Shown here: piece after piece, positions 1 to 6,920 of the stretch
How positions within the stretch are numbered: the first letter of the stretch is position 1
Layout: every line of letters begins with the position of its first letter
From: Elusimicrobiota bacterium
Lineage (GTDB): Bacteria; Elusimicrobiota; Elusimicrobia; JACQPE01
Direction: 5' to 3'
Length of the DNA stretch: 47,886 bases
NCBI GenBank assembly: GCA_016180815.1
Contig: JACPAN010000019.1
Span: 1-47,886 of the forward strand
The notes under the pieces: model-generated
What the model saw: only the letters and a program-made list of their open reading frames with translations
Database searches by the model: none
Told to the model about the DNA's origin: nothing
Position numbers and translations under genes: made by a program

Positions 1-1
1 T

Positions 2-78
2 GGCCCCATCGTCTAGCGGCCTAGGACGTTGCCCTCTCAAGGCAAAGATCACGGGTTCGAATCCCGTTGGGGCCACCA
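2..78 (+). tRNA. tRNA-Glu (anticodon CUC)
   Basis: The acceptor stem pairs GGCCCCA (2-8) with TGGGGCC (68-74), followed by discriminator A and an encoded CCA (76-78). The seven-base anticodon loop CTCTCAA (34-40) puts the anticodon CTC at 36-38, which reads GAG as glutamate. The T-arm has the usual GGTTCGAATCC. The gene is the integration target of the adjacent island, and the 3' part from 32 onward is duplicated at 12621-12670. The tRNA stays intact after integration, as is usual for tRNA-targeting integrases. Confidence 0.97.
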
Positions 79-81
79 ACC
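32..81 (+). repeat. attL core, 50-bp direct repeat copy 1
   Basis: It runs from the anticodon stem of tRNA-Glu through the CCA end plus three bases. It is identical over 50 bp to 12621-12670; the bases just outside differ on both sides (g/c and t/a). This is the expected product of site-specific recombination into a tRNA gene. Confidence 0.93.
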
Positions 82-92
82 TTTTTTGGCTC

Positions 93-112
93 TTGTGCCA
101 AATTTGTGCCAT
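93..112 (+). promoter_or_regulatory. Putative arm-type integrase site, attL side
   Basis: Two copies of TTGTGCCA start at 93 and 104, 11 bp apart, about one helical turn. The same 20-bp arrangement with one mismatch is at 12481-12500 near attR, and in inverted orientation at 247-266. The paired, phased layout next to the core site fits arm-type sites bound by the N-terminal domain of a tyrosine integrase. The role is inferred; the repeats are direct observation. Confidence 0.6.
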
Positions 113-153
113 CTTTCTGCTAGAATCCTCTCTGTATCCCCGCTAGATTTCAT

Positions 154-174
154 CCTCTCCCCTTGAGGGAGAGG
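154..174 (+). repeat. Palindromic intergenic repeat (CCTCTCCC hairpin)
   Basis: A perfect 8-bp stem (154-161 with 167-174) encloses a 5-base loop. The minus strand would read as PCPLPQGER, a typical translation of a dispersed GC-rich palindromic repeat. A related but longer version is inside the coiled-coil gene around 36348-36467. Confidence 0.5.
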
Positions 175-204
175 GCAGGGTGAAGGGTCAATTCCCTTCC
201 CCGC

Positions 205-236
205 CATTGCGAGGCCCCGTAAGGGCCGAAGCAATC
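205..236 (+). repeat. REP-like palindrome, copy 1
   Basis: The pattern CATTGCGAG...CGAAGCAATC forms a hairpin: ATTGC (206-210) pairs with GCAAT (231-235), and inside it GGCCC (213-217) pairs with GGGCC (223-227). A second copy with a shorter centre is at 40535-40560 outside the island. It is probably a REP-type repeat family spread through intergenic DNA. Confidence 0.65.
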
Positions 237-246
237 TCAAGCGAGG

Positions 247-266
247 ATGGCACAAAAATGGCACGA
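247..266 (-). promoter_or_regulatory. Inverted putative integrase site over the int start codon
   Basis: Read on the minus strand, this matches the double site at 93-112, with two TGTGCCAT-type units 11 bp apart. The integrase ATG at 258 lies inside it. Binding by integrase could therefore repress its own expression, as well as shape the recombination complex. This is inference from position. Confidence 0.5.
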
Positions 267-1280
267 ATTTACCAGCGCAAGGGCATCAAGGGTTCCAACT
301 GGTACCTCGATTATTCCCTGGGCGGCCGCCGATTGCGCAAAAGACTCGGCAAGTCTAAAAAACTGGCGGAATTAGCCAAAGCCGATCTCGAAGTTAAACT
401 GGAGCGCAACGAGTTGGGCTTTGCGAGCAAAGACATCGGCCTTAAAGAGTTTATCCAGGAGTACCTCAAATACTCAAAGGCCAATAAATCGCCGCACTCT
501 TATGACCGGGATATGGGCACCCTAAAATTGTTTTACGAGTTCATCCAAGTGGACCGCTTAAGCGCCGTGACAGTCGCCAAGGTGGAGGCATACAAAACCT
601 TCCGCCAAAACGCTGGAATGAAGCCCTCCTCGGTCAACAGGGAACTGGTAACGATCAAAGCCCTTTGCAGCAAAGCGGTCGCCTGGGGTTACCTTGCCAA
701 AAGCCCCGGCCAGACGGTCAAAAAATTCAAGGAGCCCAAACGCCAAGTTCGTTATTTCACCAAGGAGGAAATCCAAAAGTTTGTCGCCGCCGCCCCCCGC
801 CGCTTAGCCGCCATTGTCCAAACATTGGCCTATACCGGCCTACGCCGCGATGAGCTAATTCATTTAACCTGGGATGACGTAGACCTAAAAAAGAAACTCT
901 TAGCTGTCCAAGCCAAAGACGGCTGGCAACCAAAAGATTACGAGGTCCGCCACATTCCCCTAAATGAAACGCTAATTAAGGTGATTCAGGCTTTGCCAAA
1001 AAACGCCAGCCCCTACCTCTTCCCCAATGAAAAGGGGGAATCCTTAATCGGTAACAACCTATCCCGCGATTTCCGCCGCCTAGCCAGAAGCGTAGGCGCA
1101 AAACACAGCTCCGTCCACACCTTGCGCCACACCTTCGCCAGCCACCTCGTCATGCAAGGCGTAGACCTCTACACCGTCCAAAAGCTCCTGGGCCACTCCA
1201 GCATCAAAACCACCGAAATCTACGCCCACCTAGCCCCGGACTATCTGCGCTCCGCGCTAACCAAGCTAAATTTTTCCTAA
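258..1280 (+). CDS. Tyrosine recombinase / integrase of the island
   Basis: This 340-residue protein is a phage-type tyrosine site-specific recombinase that would integrate and excise the island at tRNA-Glu. A short AP2-like arm domain comes first (GSNWYLDYSLGGRR), then a SAM-like core-binding domain (about 60-150) and the C-terminal catalytic domain. The catalytic residues are visible: R196 in TGLRRDEL, H287 and R290 in HTLRHTF, H313 in LLGHSS and the nucleophile Y322 in EIYAHL. ATG 258 is preferred because the longer frame from 180 reads through a REP-like repeat. It lies 180 bp from attL and is transcribed into the island, the usual position for such genes. Its start codon overlaps an inverted copy of the proposed arm-type site. 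Length and motifs are complete, so it should be active. Confidence 0.95.
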   Translation: MARIYQRKGIKGSNWYLDYSLGGRRLRKRLGKSKKLAELAKADLEVKLERNELGFASKDIGLKEFIQEYLKYSKANKSPHSYDRDMGTLKLFYEFIQVDRLSAVTVAKVEAYKTFRQNAGMKPSSVNRELVTIKALCSKAVAWGYLAKSPGQTVKKFKEPKRQVRYFTKEEIQKFVAAAPRRLAAIVQTLAYTGLRRDELIHLTWDDVDLKKKLLAVQAKDGWQPKDYEVRHIPLNETLIKVIQALPKNASPYLFPNEKGESLIGNNLSRDFRRLARSVGAKHSSVHTLRHTFASHLVMQGVDLYTVQKLLGHSSIKTTEIYAHLAPDYLRSALTKLNFS

Positions 1281-1303
1281 CAAGAAGCGTTAATATTATG
1301 TTG

Positions 1304-1338
1304 TTGATTTTTATACAACAATCGTGGTAAACTATACA
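1304..1338 (+). promoter_or_regulatory. Putative promoter with direct repeat before the NTase gene
   Basis: A TTGATT (1304-1309) and TAAACT (1328-1333) pair are 18 bp apart. The octamer TATACAAC occurs twice (from 1312 and from 1333), overlapping the -10 region, and could be an operator. The ATG at 1344 would lie only a few bases after the transcription start, and no Shine-Dalgarno is visible. Moderate to low confidence. Confidence 0.4.
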
Positions 1339-1343
1339 ACGAT

Positions 1344-1946
1344 ATGGATATGTTGCAAGAACTCTTTTCTTCCAAGAACCGGTCCCAGATCATTGCGTTA
1401 TTGGTGACGCATCCCAAAGAACGGTTTTATCTCAGAGAAGTGGCTCGCTTGATCAAAGGCGATCCCAAAGCAGTCAAGTTGGAACTAGATCGTTTGGAGC
1501 GCCTTGGGCTTGTCAAAAGCGTCCATTCCGGCAACCGTCGCTATTTAGAGGTTAACGCTGAATTTAGTCTTTATCCCGAGCTTAAGGGTTTGGTTCTTAA
1601 AACGAGCGGCCTGGGAGCGGTTCTGCGGGAATCCTTAAAGGAACTGCCGGGAATCCAGTTCGCGTTTATTTACGGCTCCGTGGCCAAAGGGGGAGAAATG
1701 CCTGAAAGCGACCTCGATCTTTTCGTGGTGGGCCAAATTCCAGGCCCCCTTCTTCATAAAATCCTATCGAAGGCCAAAGTTTCGCTTAATCGTGAAATCA
1801 ACACGGCCCGCATGACACTGGAGGAATTAAGGCAGAAAGTAGGCCGCAAAGATTCCTTTGTGGCTGACGTTATCAAAGGCAAAAAGGTATTCATCATTGG
1901 AACAGAAGGGGAATTTAAAAGAGCTATTGGCGCAGGGGCGGATTAA
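1344..1946 (+). CDS. HTH-nucleotidyltransferase, MntA-like antitoxin
   Basis: This 200-residue protein has an N-terminal winged helix (about 1-75, including FYLREVARLIKGD and LERLGLVKS) followed by a minimal nucleotidyltransferase domain. The catalytic signature GS(111-112)...D123-L-D125 is intact in YGSVAKGG and ESDLDLFVV. Minimal nucleotidyltransferases beside HEPN proteins form type VII toxin-antitoxin pairs in which MntA-type enzymes AMPylate and silence the HEPN RNase. The next gene is HEPN-like and overlaps this one, which supports that reading. The fused winged helix suggests it also autoregulates, perhaps at the TATACAAC repeats upstream. No ribosome binding site is seen at ATG 1344. 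The pairing is confident; the AMPylation activity is inferred. Confidence 0.85.
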   Translation: MDMLQELFSSKNRSQIIALLVTHPKERFYLREVARLIKGDPKAVKLELDRLERLGLVKSVHSGNRRYLEVNAEFSLYPELKGLVLKTSGLGAVLRESLKELPGIQFAFIYGSVAKGGEMPESDLDLFVVGQIPGPLLHKILSKAKVSLNREINTARMTLEELRQKVGRKDSFVADVIKGKKVFIIGTEGEFKRAIGAGAD

Positions 1947-2358
1947 GCAGCATAAAGCCACGGCCCAGGAAATCAGCAAGCTATTCGCTATCATTGAGCG
2001 CGACCTTAAAGATGCCAAGGTTGAGGACGTTTCTTTGGATCGGCGCTTTACCATCGCCTACAACGCTGCCCTTCAAGCCGGGCGCGCCCTCTTGGCGGCA
2101 GGGGGCTATCGCACTTCGGGCCAAGCACACCATGCAACCGTCTTTCAGGCTCTCCGCAGCCTTTTAGACCAAGAGCAGCACCATTTGCTCGATTATATGG
2201 ATGATTGCCGGTCAAAGCGCAATTTGGCCGAATACATGGGCACAGAAATTGCATCCGAACAGGAAACCGAAGAACTTGTTGAGGAGGCTAAGAATTTTGC
2301 CGAACTCGCAAAAGATTTGATCCGCAAAAATTACCCCCACCTGTTGACTCAAAAATAA
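1927..2358 (+). CDS. HEPN-domain protein, putative toxin partner
   Basis: A helical protein of about 144 residues (longer forms start at TTG 1897 or 1858). It looks like a HEPN domain: an early acidic/aromatic helix, AGGYRTSGQAHHATVFQAL in the middle, and RSKRNLAEY toward the end. The last segment resembles the R-X4-6-H ribonuclease motif but ends in Y rather than H, as in some HEPN subfamilies, so the chemistry could be altered. It overlaps the nucleotidyltransferase gene, which argues for translational coupling and a toxin-antitoxin pair. The start is uncertain because no ATG is in frame before the domain; TTG 1927 is chosen to limit overlap, and 1897 is equally possible. Confidence 0.75.
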   Translation: MAQGRIKQHKATAQEISKLFAIIERDLKDAKVEDVSLDRRFTIAYNAALQAGRALLAAGGYRTSGQAHHATVFQALRSLLDQEQHHLLDYMDDCRSKRNLAEYMGTEIASEQETEELVEEAKNFAELAKDLIRKNYPHLLTQK

Positions 2359-2431
2359 ATCTTGCCGTTTCTACCCCTGGTTCCAAGTGTGGTTCCGTAA
2401 AGAACCCAGCAAAGACAAACAGACCGCCGCC

Positions 2432-2624
2432 CCGCCGCCGAAACCCATGCCTACCCTCCCTCGAGCCTGCCCCGCCCGCCTCAATCCCTGCTGCGCAGGG
2501 ACCGCTTCGCTTTGCCTCCCGACCCCGCCCCCTCTACGTCATTAAAATGACTACGAGGTGACGGGGTCGGGAGGACCAGCGGGCGGGGCAGGCTCTAGTT
2601 GTGGTTGGTGGGTTTCGGCGGCGG
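2432..2624 (+). repeat. Large nested palindrome (multi-stem structure) 1
   Basis: Perfect paired arms nest inside one another: 2432-2447 with 2609-2624 (16 bp), 2463-2479 with 2579-2595 (17 bp), 2516-2527 with 2562-2573 (12 bp), and GTCATT (2538-2543) with AATGAC (2546-2551). A side hairpin at 2485-2501 has a 7-bp stem. It lies in a 0.4-kb gap without a convincing gene. A structured RNA, an origin or transfer site, or a decayed mobile palindrome are all possible. There is no T-run typical of a terminator. Confidence 0.75.
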
Positions 2625-2758
2625 TGCAGAGAATGGTCTCAGTTAAAAAATAGAACAGGTTAAAGGTATTTAAGGACAGAAGAGAGGTTGAGAGAAAAAG
2701 ATGGGAAAAAGGGTGGCGAATAAGTCGAATGGCTTATAGCGATGTTTAAGGCGTTTGA

Positions 2759-3432
2759 AGGAGTTATAAAAAGCCCCAACCTCCAATTTACAAGGAATAC
2801 CCACAAGCGCCTAGAGTTACATTACACCGGCGTGAAAAATACGCTTCAACCGCGGGCGAAGCCTTGTCCAGGGTCAGGGATTGCCGAAATTTTGTCCTAA
2901 AACCGATCCCCAAAGAATGGCTTTCCGAAATCATGTACCTCGCCTGTGGCGAGCACGGAAAGATAAACGCCGAACCCTGGGGTGAACTCTTGGTCAAAAC
3001 CTATTACTCCGCAGGGAACCGCCACCCGATTGAGGTTTACCCCGTCGTAGCCGCCGTTAAAGGCGTCGAGCCCGGCCTTTACCACTACAACGTCAAAGAC
3101 CACTCCCTTGAACTATTAAAAGGGGCGACCTCTCCCGCCAAGTAAAAGCCATCGCTGGAGGCCAAACATGGGTCAGGAACGCCTCGGTTTATTTCTTATT
3201 GACCGCCGTTATCGAGCGAACGAGCTATAAATACCGGCATGATCATTTTTTGTGTAGTCTTTATTCCGATGCAGCAAGTGTGGCACAAAATATTTCTTTG
3301 ACCGCCATTGGCATCGGTTTAAAGGCCAGTTCCACCCACACTCTCATGGGAAAATATGCCGACGACCTCTTAGGCACATTGAGCACGCATGAGGGGGTAT
3401 TGAGGTTAACCGCGCTGGGGTTTCAAGTATGA
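2759..3432 (+). pseudogene. SagB-type dehydrogenase, frameshifted
   Basis: Two frames together encode one flavin-dependent nitroreductase-fold protein of the SagB type, which oxidises azolines in thiazole/oxazole peptide synthesis or acts on unknown substrates. Frame 1 (2759-3145) reads PPIYKEYPQAPRV, a linker, RVRDCRNF, then SAGNRHPIEVYPVV and GLYHYNVKDHSLELL. Near 3117-3124, in a run of A and G, the frame shifts; continuing in frame 2 gives RGDLSRQVKAIAGGQ and then the domain end at 3432 (VYFLLTAVIERTSYKYR, DAASVAQN). A stop just before 2759 suggests the N-terminus is also lost. No partner precursor or cyclodehydratase gene is nearby. It may be decayed cargo; a single sequencing error could explain the frameshift but not the missing start. 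Confidence 0.75.
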
Positions 3433-3463
3433 ATTTAAACGGGTTTTCAGAAATGCCCTGAAA

Positions 3464-5353
3464 CTATTTCCCAATATTTGCGTTCGAATTCCGGGCTTGA
3501 TTCGATATAAAATCAAATCCGTCCAAGGACCAAATTCGTTTACAAATCTGGTGATAAAGGCTAGTTCTTTCTTCTAATTGGTCCTTATTAAATAATTCAT
3601 AAGCTTTGAAAGGCATTTGAGTTCTTTTAATGAAGGCAACGAAATTCGGGTTCCTTTCGTAGCATTTCTGATGAAGCGATTTCGCCAGGAGGTTTTCTTT
3701 TAAATAGTGTGGTAACTTTCTATCGAACGGTTCGGCCCGAAAGGATTGATTCGTTCCCTCGGGAAGCAACAATAACCCACCGATTTTGTTTCTAAACCCG
3801 TTAAATTCATCTCTCTGGTCGAATTGGTTTTTAAAACGTTCATATATATCTTCCCAAATATGCTCCACCTGATAAGGTTTGCTGATTTCATCATTCATAT
3901 AGTCCTCAAATTTACCGGGAATACCGGCTTCCTCCTCAATGTAATCCGCGATTCGGGCGAGCAGAAACCTTATAAATCGCTTGTTTTGTTGATGCAATAT
4001 AAGGGTCTCAACCCCTGACAAGTTAACGTCCAGGTCTCTTAACCTCTGTTTATAAATGGAAGCCATTTCTTTCGGGTTTTTGCCCCGGACATCCTTCACT
4101 AGGCTGTAGATAGTGTATCTAATGGAACTTTGGGCTAATGTTCGCATATTGGCGGATTTAAGTACTGCAAAGGTCTCAATAAATCTGGCCGAGAGATTTA
4201 GTTTAACGTTGATCGTTGGTGGATCGTCTGATTCGTTGATTGCGGCGAGCATTAGAGGATAGGACAACGAAGAGGCAATGCCATGGAATGAAGCATAGAA
4301 TACATGTTCCAAACCTTGTTGCTTCTTGCTTTCGGCCTGGGTCCAAACCCCGCAATAAATACCAGTATAGAAAGTCAATTTTGACTGAATAAAATCAGCA
4401 AAATCGTTAGCTTTGTTCAGCCCGATGAGAGAGGTGTTGTCTTTTACCCACGAATGAAAACTGGTTCCAATTTTTTCAAAATCTTCGTTGGCGGCACCTT
4501 TTTTTCCCGGCCTGATTGTATTGGCGTAACGCCCCCTCAACCAGGCACGAAAAAATTCTAAATCTTCCTGTTTTCCTAGTTTGTGCAACTGGTCCATGTT
4601 GGATTTCCAAAGATGATTCAAATTCACTTTCACGGAGCCGGGAGCACTTGAAATTAAATATCCTTTCAACATTTCCGTTGGTGTAAGGTTTAATCCGCGA
4701 TCATTCATGGTCTCAAATATTGTGTAAGCGTTTTCATCCGAATAAGCTGTGATCTTGACAAAAACGACTTTCTCCTTAAGCCAGTCGATAAAAAAAGGCA
4801 AAACGGATTCATCCTTTAGATCAGGCGGGAATACTTCTTCTATGTCATTGTAGCGTTCGACCAGATTTTGGACGCTTTCGTCTCCCGAGCCATTGATGCT
4901 GTAGTTTCCCCTTTCAAAAAGGGCATCTAAACACTCCGTACGTTCATCAATCTTGAGATTGTAAGAACGTTGTCCGAATTTTTCAGACCGTATTAATGGC
5001 TCGACCAGGTTGCGAACAGAGTTCCCATTTTGAAGGTTGTTGAGATAAATCAGGAGGAGGGTAAGCGATGTTAATCTCTGTTGCCCATCAATAATGGATT
5101 GCGAATCGCCTTTACTACACAAAACAATTGGTCCAAGATAATATGAGTTATAGTTTTCGATTTCTGCGCGTTCATGACCCTCCTGATAATTGGCGGAGAA
5201 TGCGCCCTCAAGATCATTGATTAATTGCTCAATATGCCCGCGTTGCCAGCGGTATTCCCTTTGGAAGAAATCGATGGAATATTTTTGTTCGTGGAGGATA
5301 TCCTTTAACGTCTTGTCTTCAGCGTCTATTTTCGTGGCTATTCTTGAATACAT
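3464..5353 (-). CDS. DUF262/DUF1524 protein, GmrSD-like restriction factor
   Basis: This 629-residue protein has the architecture of single-chain GmrSD-family type IV restriction proteins. The N-terminal DUF262 (ParB/Srx-like NTPase) shows FQREYRW (30-36) and the hallmark IDGQQRL (88-94). A helical middle follows, and a C-terminal DUF1524 HNH-type nuclease has EHIWED (497-502, His498) and the conserved NKIGGLLLLPEGTN block (about 522-535). The usual EHILP is EHIWED here, a deviation worth noting. Characterised relatives cleave DNA with modified cytosines using nucleotide hydrolysis; the target here cannot be read from sequence. It is encoded opposite to the integrase in an AT-rich stretch, typical of defence cargo. 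The start ATG at 5353 has no clear ribosome binding site. Confidence 0.85.
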   Translation of the reverse strand: MYSRIATKIDAEDKTLKDILHEQKYSIDFFQREYRWQRGHIEQLINDLEGAFSANYQEGHERAEIENYNSYYLGPIVLCSKGDSQSIIDGQQRLTSLTLLLIYLNNLQNGNSVRNLVEPLIRSEKFGQRSYNLKIDERTECLDALFERGNYSINGSGDESVQNLVERYNDIEEVFPPDLKDESVLPFFIDWLKEKVVFVKITAYSDENAYTIFETMNDRGLNLTPTEMLKGYLISSAPGSVKVNLNHLWKSNMDQLHKLGKQEDLEFFRAWLRGRYANTIRPGKKGAANEDFEKIGTSFHSWVKDNTSLIGLNKANDFADFIQSKLTFYTGIYCGVWTQAESKKQQGLEHVFYASFHGIASSLSYPLMLAAINESDDPPTINVKLNLSARFIETFAVLKSANMRTLAQSSIRYTIYSLVKDVRGKNPKEMASIYKQRLRDLDVNLSGVETLILHQQNKRFIRFLLARIADYIEEEAGIPGKFEDYMNDEISKPYQVEHIWEDIYERFKNQFDQRDEFNGFRNKIGGLLLLPEGTNQSFRAEPFDRKLPHYLKENLLAKSLHQKCYERNPNFVAFIKRTQMPFKAYELFNKDQLEERTSLYHQICKRIWSLDGFDFISNQARNSNANIGK

Positions 5354-5472
5354 TAATTAATCAGTTCCAACGTCTCAACAACGTGCTCTATTTATTTATA
5401 GTGCCAAGTGCATCGTTTTTCAATGGCCTTTTAGCGCCAGAGGACCAGGGGGGAAGGGGTAGCCATTATGGA

Positions 5473-5843
5473 TTAAACTTTGGCCAAACAAGCAGGGACA
5501 TCATTGGACGGAGAATTCACAATTAATGAAACTTCGTAAGCATCCAGCTTGCCGTCATCAAAGGGCCTTAAAATGTCTTGGAGTTTTGGAGTGCCGCGCT
5601 CATCATCAAAAGAACAGGGACGTTGGGCAGTTGGGAACGGATTTCCTGAAGCAGTTCCGGGCTTTTCGTCGCGTCGGCCAGCACAACGTCCAAAATAACG
5701 AGGTCTGGCTTGACGGACAAAAGTCTTTTGGCCTCCTCGGCGCTGGTGGCCGAGTAAATCACATGGTCGGGATGGTTGAGTCCCCTCTGAATCAGTCGGC
5801 ACATGCCGGGATCATCATCAATGATCAAAATGGTTTTAGCCAT
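5473..5843 (-). pseudogene. Response-regulator receiver domain, broken
   Basis: ATG 5843 starts MAKTILIIDDDPGM, with the acidic pocket DDD and the phosphoacceptor Asp in PDLVILDVVLAD, then VPVLLMMSA. The frame then closes at 5568 after about 92 residues. The missing end appears in another frame as LRPFDDGKL, matching the conserved lysine/arginine-Pro-Phe region, but the residues between MSA and RPFDD (about 15-20, normally beta5/alpha4) are deleted. An internal deletion with frameshift is therefore more likely than a short natural receiver. No histidine kinase is adjacent. Confidence 0.7.
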
Positions 5844-5950
5844 AATTCCTCCAATCCATTTGATTGAAAACCGCCAGAGTCCTGTAAGAGTTTGGCCCAA
5901 AATACAGCAGTTCCGACTACGATTGGAACGTTTTGTTAAATGGAAAGTAG

Positions 5951-6736
5951 CTATTCTTTCGCAGTGTTGATATCCCGATCCCATATCAATTGAATTTCCT
6001 TCAAAGCCTGGGCGATTTCATCGGATTCCCCAGGCACTGTCTGCGAGAATGTATTGCATAAAACTTTAACAGCCATCATCACCAGAGCACATAAGCTATA
6101 AATTTCATAATTTGTTTTCCTTATTTTAGGTGAACTGCAAAGGTAAGGTCTAAAATCATGATCAATATCCAAATATTCTGGAATTACTCGGGCATTCGAA
6201 TGTACCAGGTCGGACAGACCTTCGTACCATACGCGACAATCGGAAGCCACATTATCTCCAATGGCATTAAGAATATCTGGCATTTGCTTTTCCGGCCATA
6301 GCTGCTTTTGCGGCTTAATCGCTCGCAATTTTCCAGCAGCATCAATATCGTTGACCATTTTCTTGTAGAAGCCCTCAGAAGTTTCCATTCTTCTAAATAC
6401 CTTGGCAGTTTTTTTTAGGGTGAAATTAAGAAACTCCCTTGCTGTGGCCTCGGGATTTTGACTATTTTTTATATAGCAGGCCTTGGCATAAGCCTCAATG
6501 ATACTGCGACACAAAATGCCCGCTTCCCCAGCATAATCCAGCTCGTATAGTTTTAAGACTGCTTGATGGCTTTTGACAATTTTTGTGATCAAAAATAAAA
6601 TTACCCGCCCCTCTAAATTTGTTTGGGGTTTGGTTGCGCAGCGACACAATGTTTGCTTGGCCACCAAATTGACCTTGTCAGCTATTAAAAAAAGATCTTG
6701 CGAGGAAGGATTTTCTCTCACGATTACGTTATCCAA
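5951..6736 (-). CDS. DUF5677-like (HEPN-related) protein
   Basis: A 261-residue, mostly helical protein. The segment LDYAGEAGILCRSIIEAYAKACYI resembles the conserved helix of DUF5677 proteins, where an Arg followed by Glu lies in a long helix, and DLVHSNARVIPEY gives the later conserved His region. DUF5677 proteins are often found in defence islands and have been linked to HEPN-type folds; no activity can be assigned. The start is uncertain: TTG 6736 or GTG 6721, neither with a good ribosome binding site. It lies downstream of and in the same direction as the gene at 6921-8390, separated by a long hairpin. Confidence 0.6.
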   Translation of the reverse strand: MDNVIVRENPSSQDLFLIADKVNLVAKQTLCRCATKPQTNLEGRVILFLITKIVKSHQAVLKLYELDYAGEAGILCRSIIEAYAKACYIKNSQNPEATAREFLNFTLKKTAKVFRRMETSEGFYKKMVNDIDAAGKLRAIKPQKQLWPEKQMPDILNAIGDNVASDCRVWYEGLSDLVHSNARVIPEYLDIDHDFRPYLCSSPKIRKTNYEIYSLCALVMMAVKVLCNTFSQTVPGESDEIAQALKEIQLIWDRDINTAKE

Positions 6737-6792
6737 CCCTTGCGGATCAACTTCACCTGCCTATCCAGCGGGTAGCCATATTTGTGAAGTAA

Positions 6793-6870
6793 AAATTCGG
6801 GGGGCACCTTGCTTAACTCGATAAGATTTTTATCGGTATGATAGAGATAAGCAAGGTGCCCCCCGAATTT
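6793..6870 (-). terminator. Long perfect inverted repeat, likely minus-strand terminator
   Basis: Perfect 23-bp arms (6793-6815 and 6848-6870) flank a 32-base centre that contains a second hairpin, CGATAA/TTATCG (6819-6835). On the minus strand the stem runs into a short T tract, so it may end transcription of the gene at 8390-6921. A 23-bp GC-rich stem is much longer than a normal intrinsic terminator. Each arm could encode PPEF in its own direction, so it may instead be an inverted duplication of a gene fragment; minus-strand codons after it read HKYGYPLDRQVKLI before a stop. Confidence 0.5.
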
Positions 6871-6920
6871 CAGAAAAAGAAAGCGTTTCAACTGAGTCTC
6901 TCTCGTTTATCCGCGCGTAG

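Noticed and set aside
180-257. A longer integrase starting at 180
   Set aside because: The added 26 codons read through a REP-like palindrome; homology starts at MARIYQ (258).
2432-2624. A CRISPR array or retron RNA
   Set aside because: There are no spaced direct repeats, no Cas genes and no reverse transcriptase anywhere in the window.
5526-5867. A plus-strand gene opposite the receiver
   Set aside because: It is the antisense of the response-regulator remnant, whose motifs are clear.
6793-6870. Terminal inverted repeats of an insertion sequence
   Set aside because: The arms are only 32 bp apart with no transposase between or near them and no target-site duplication.
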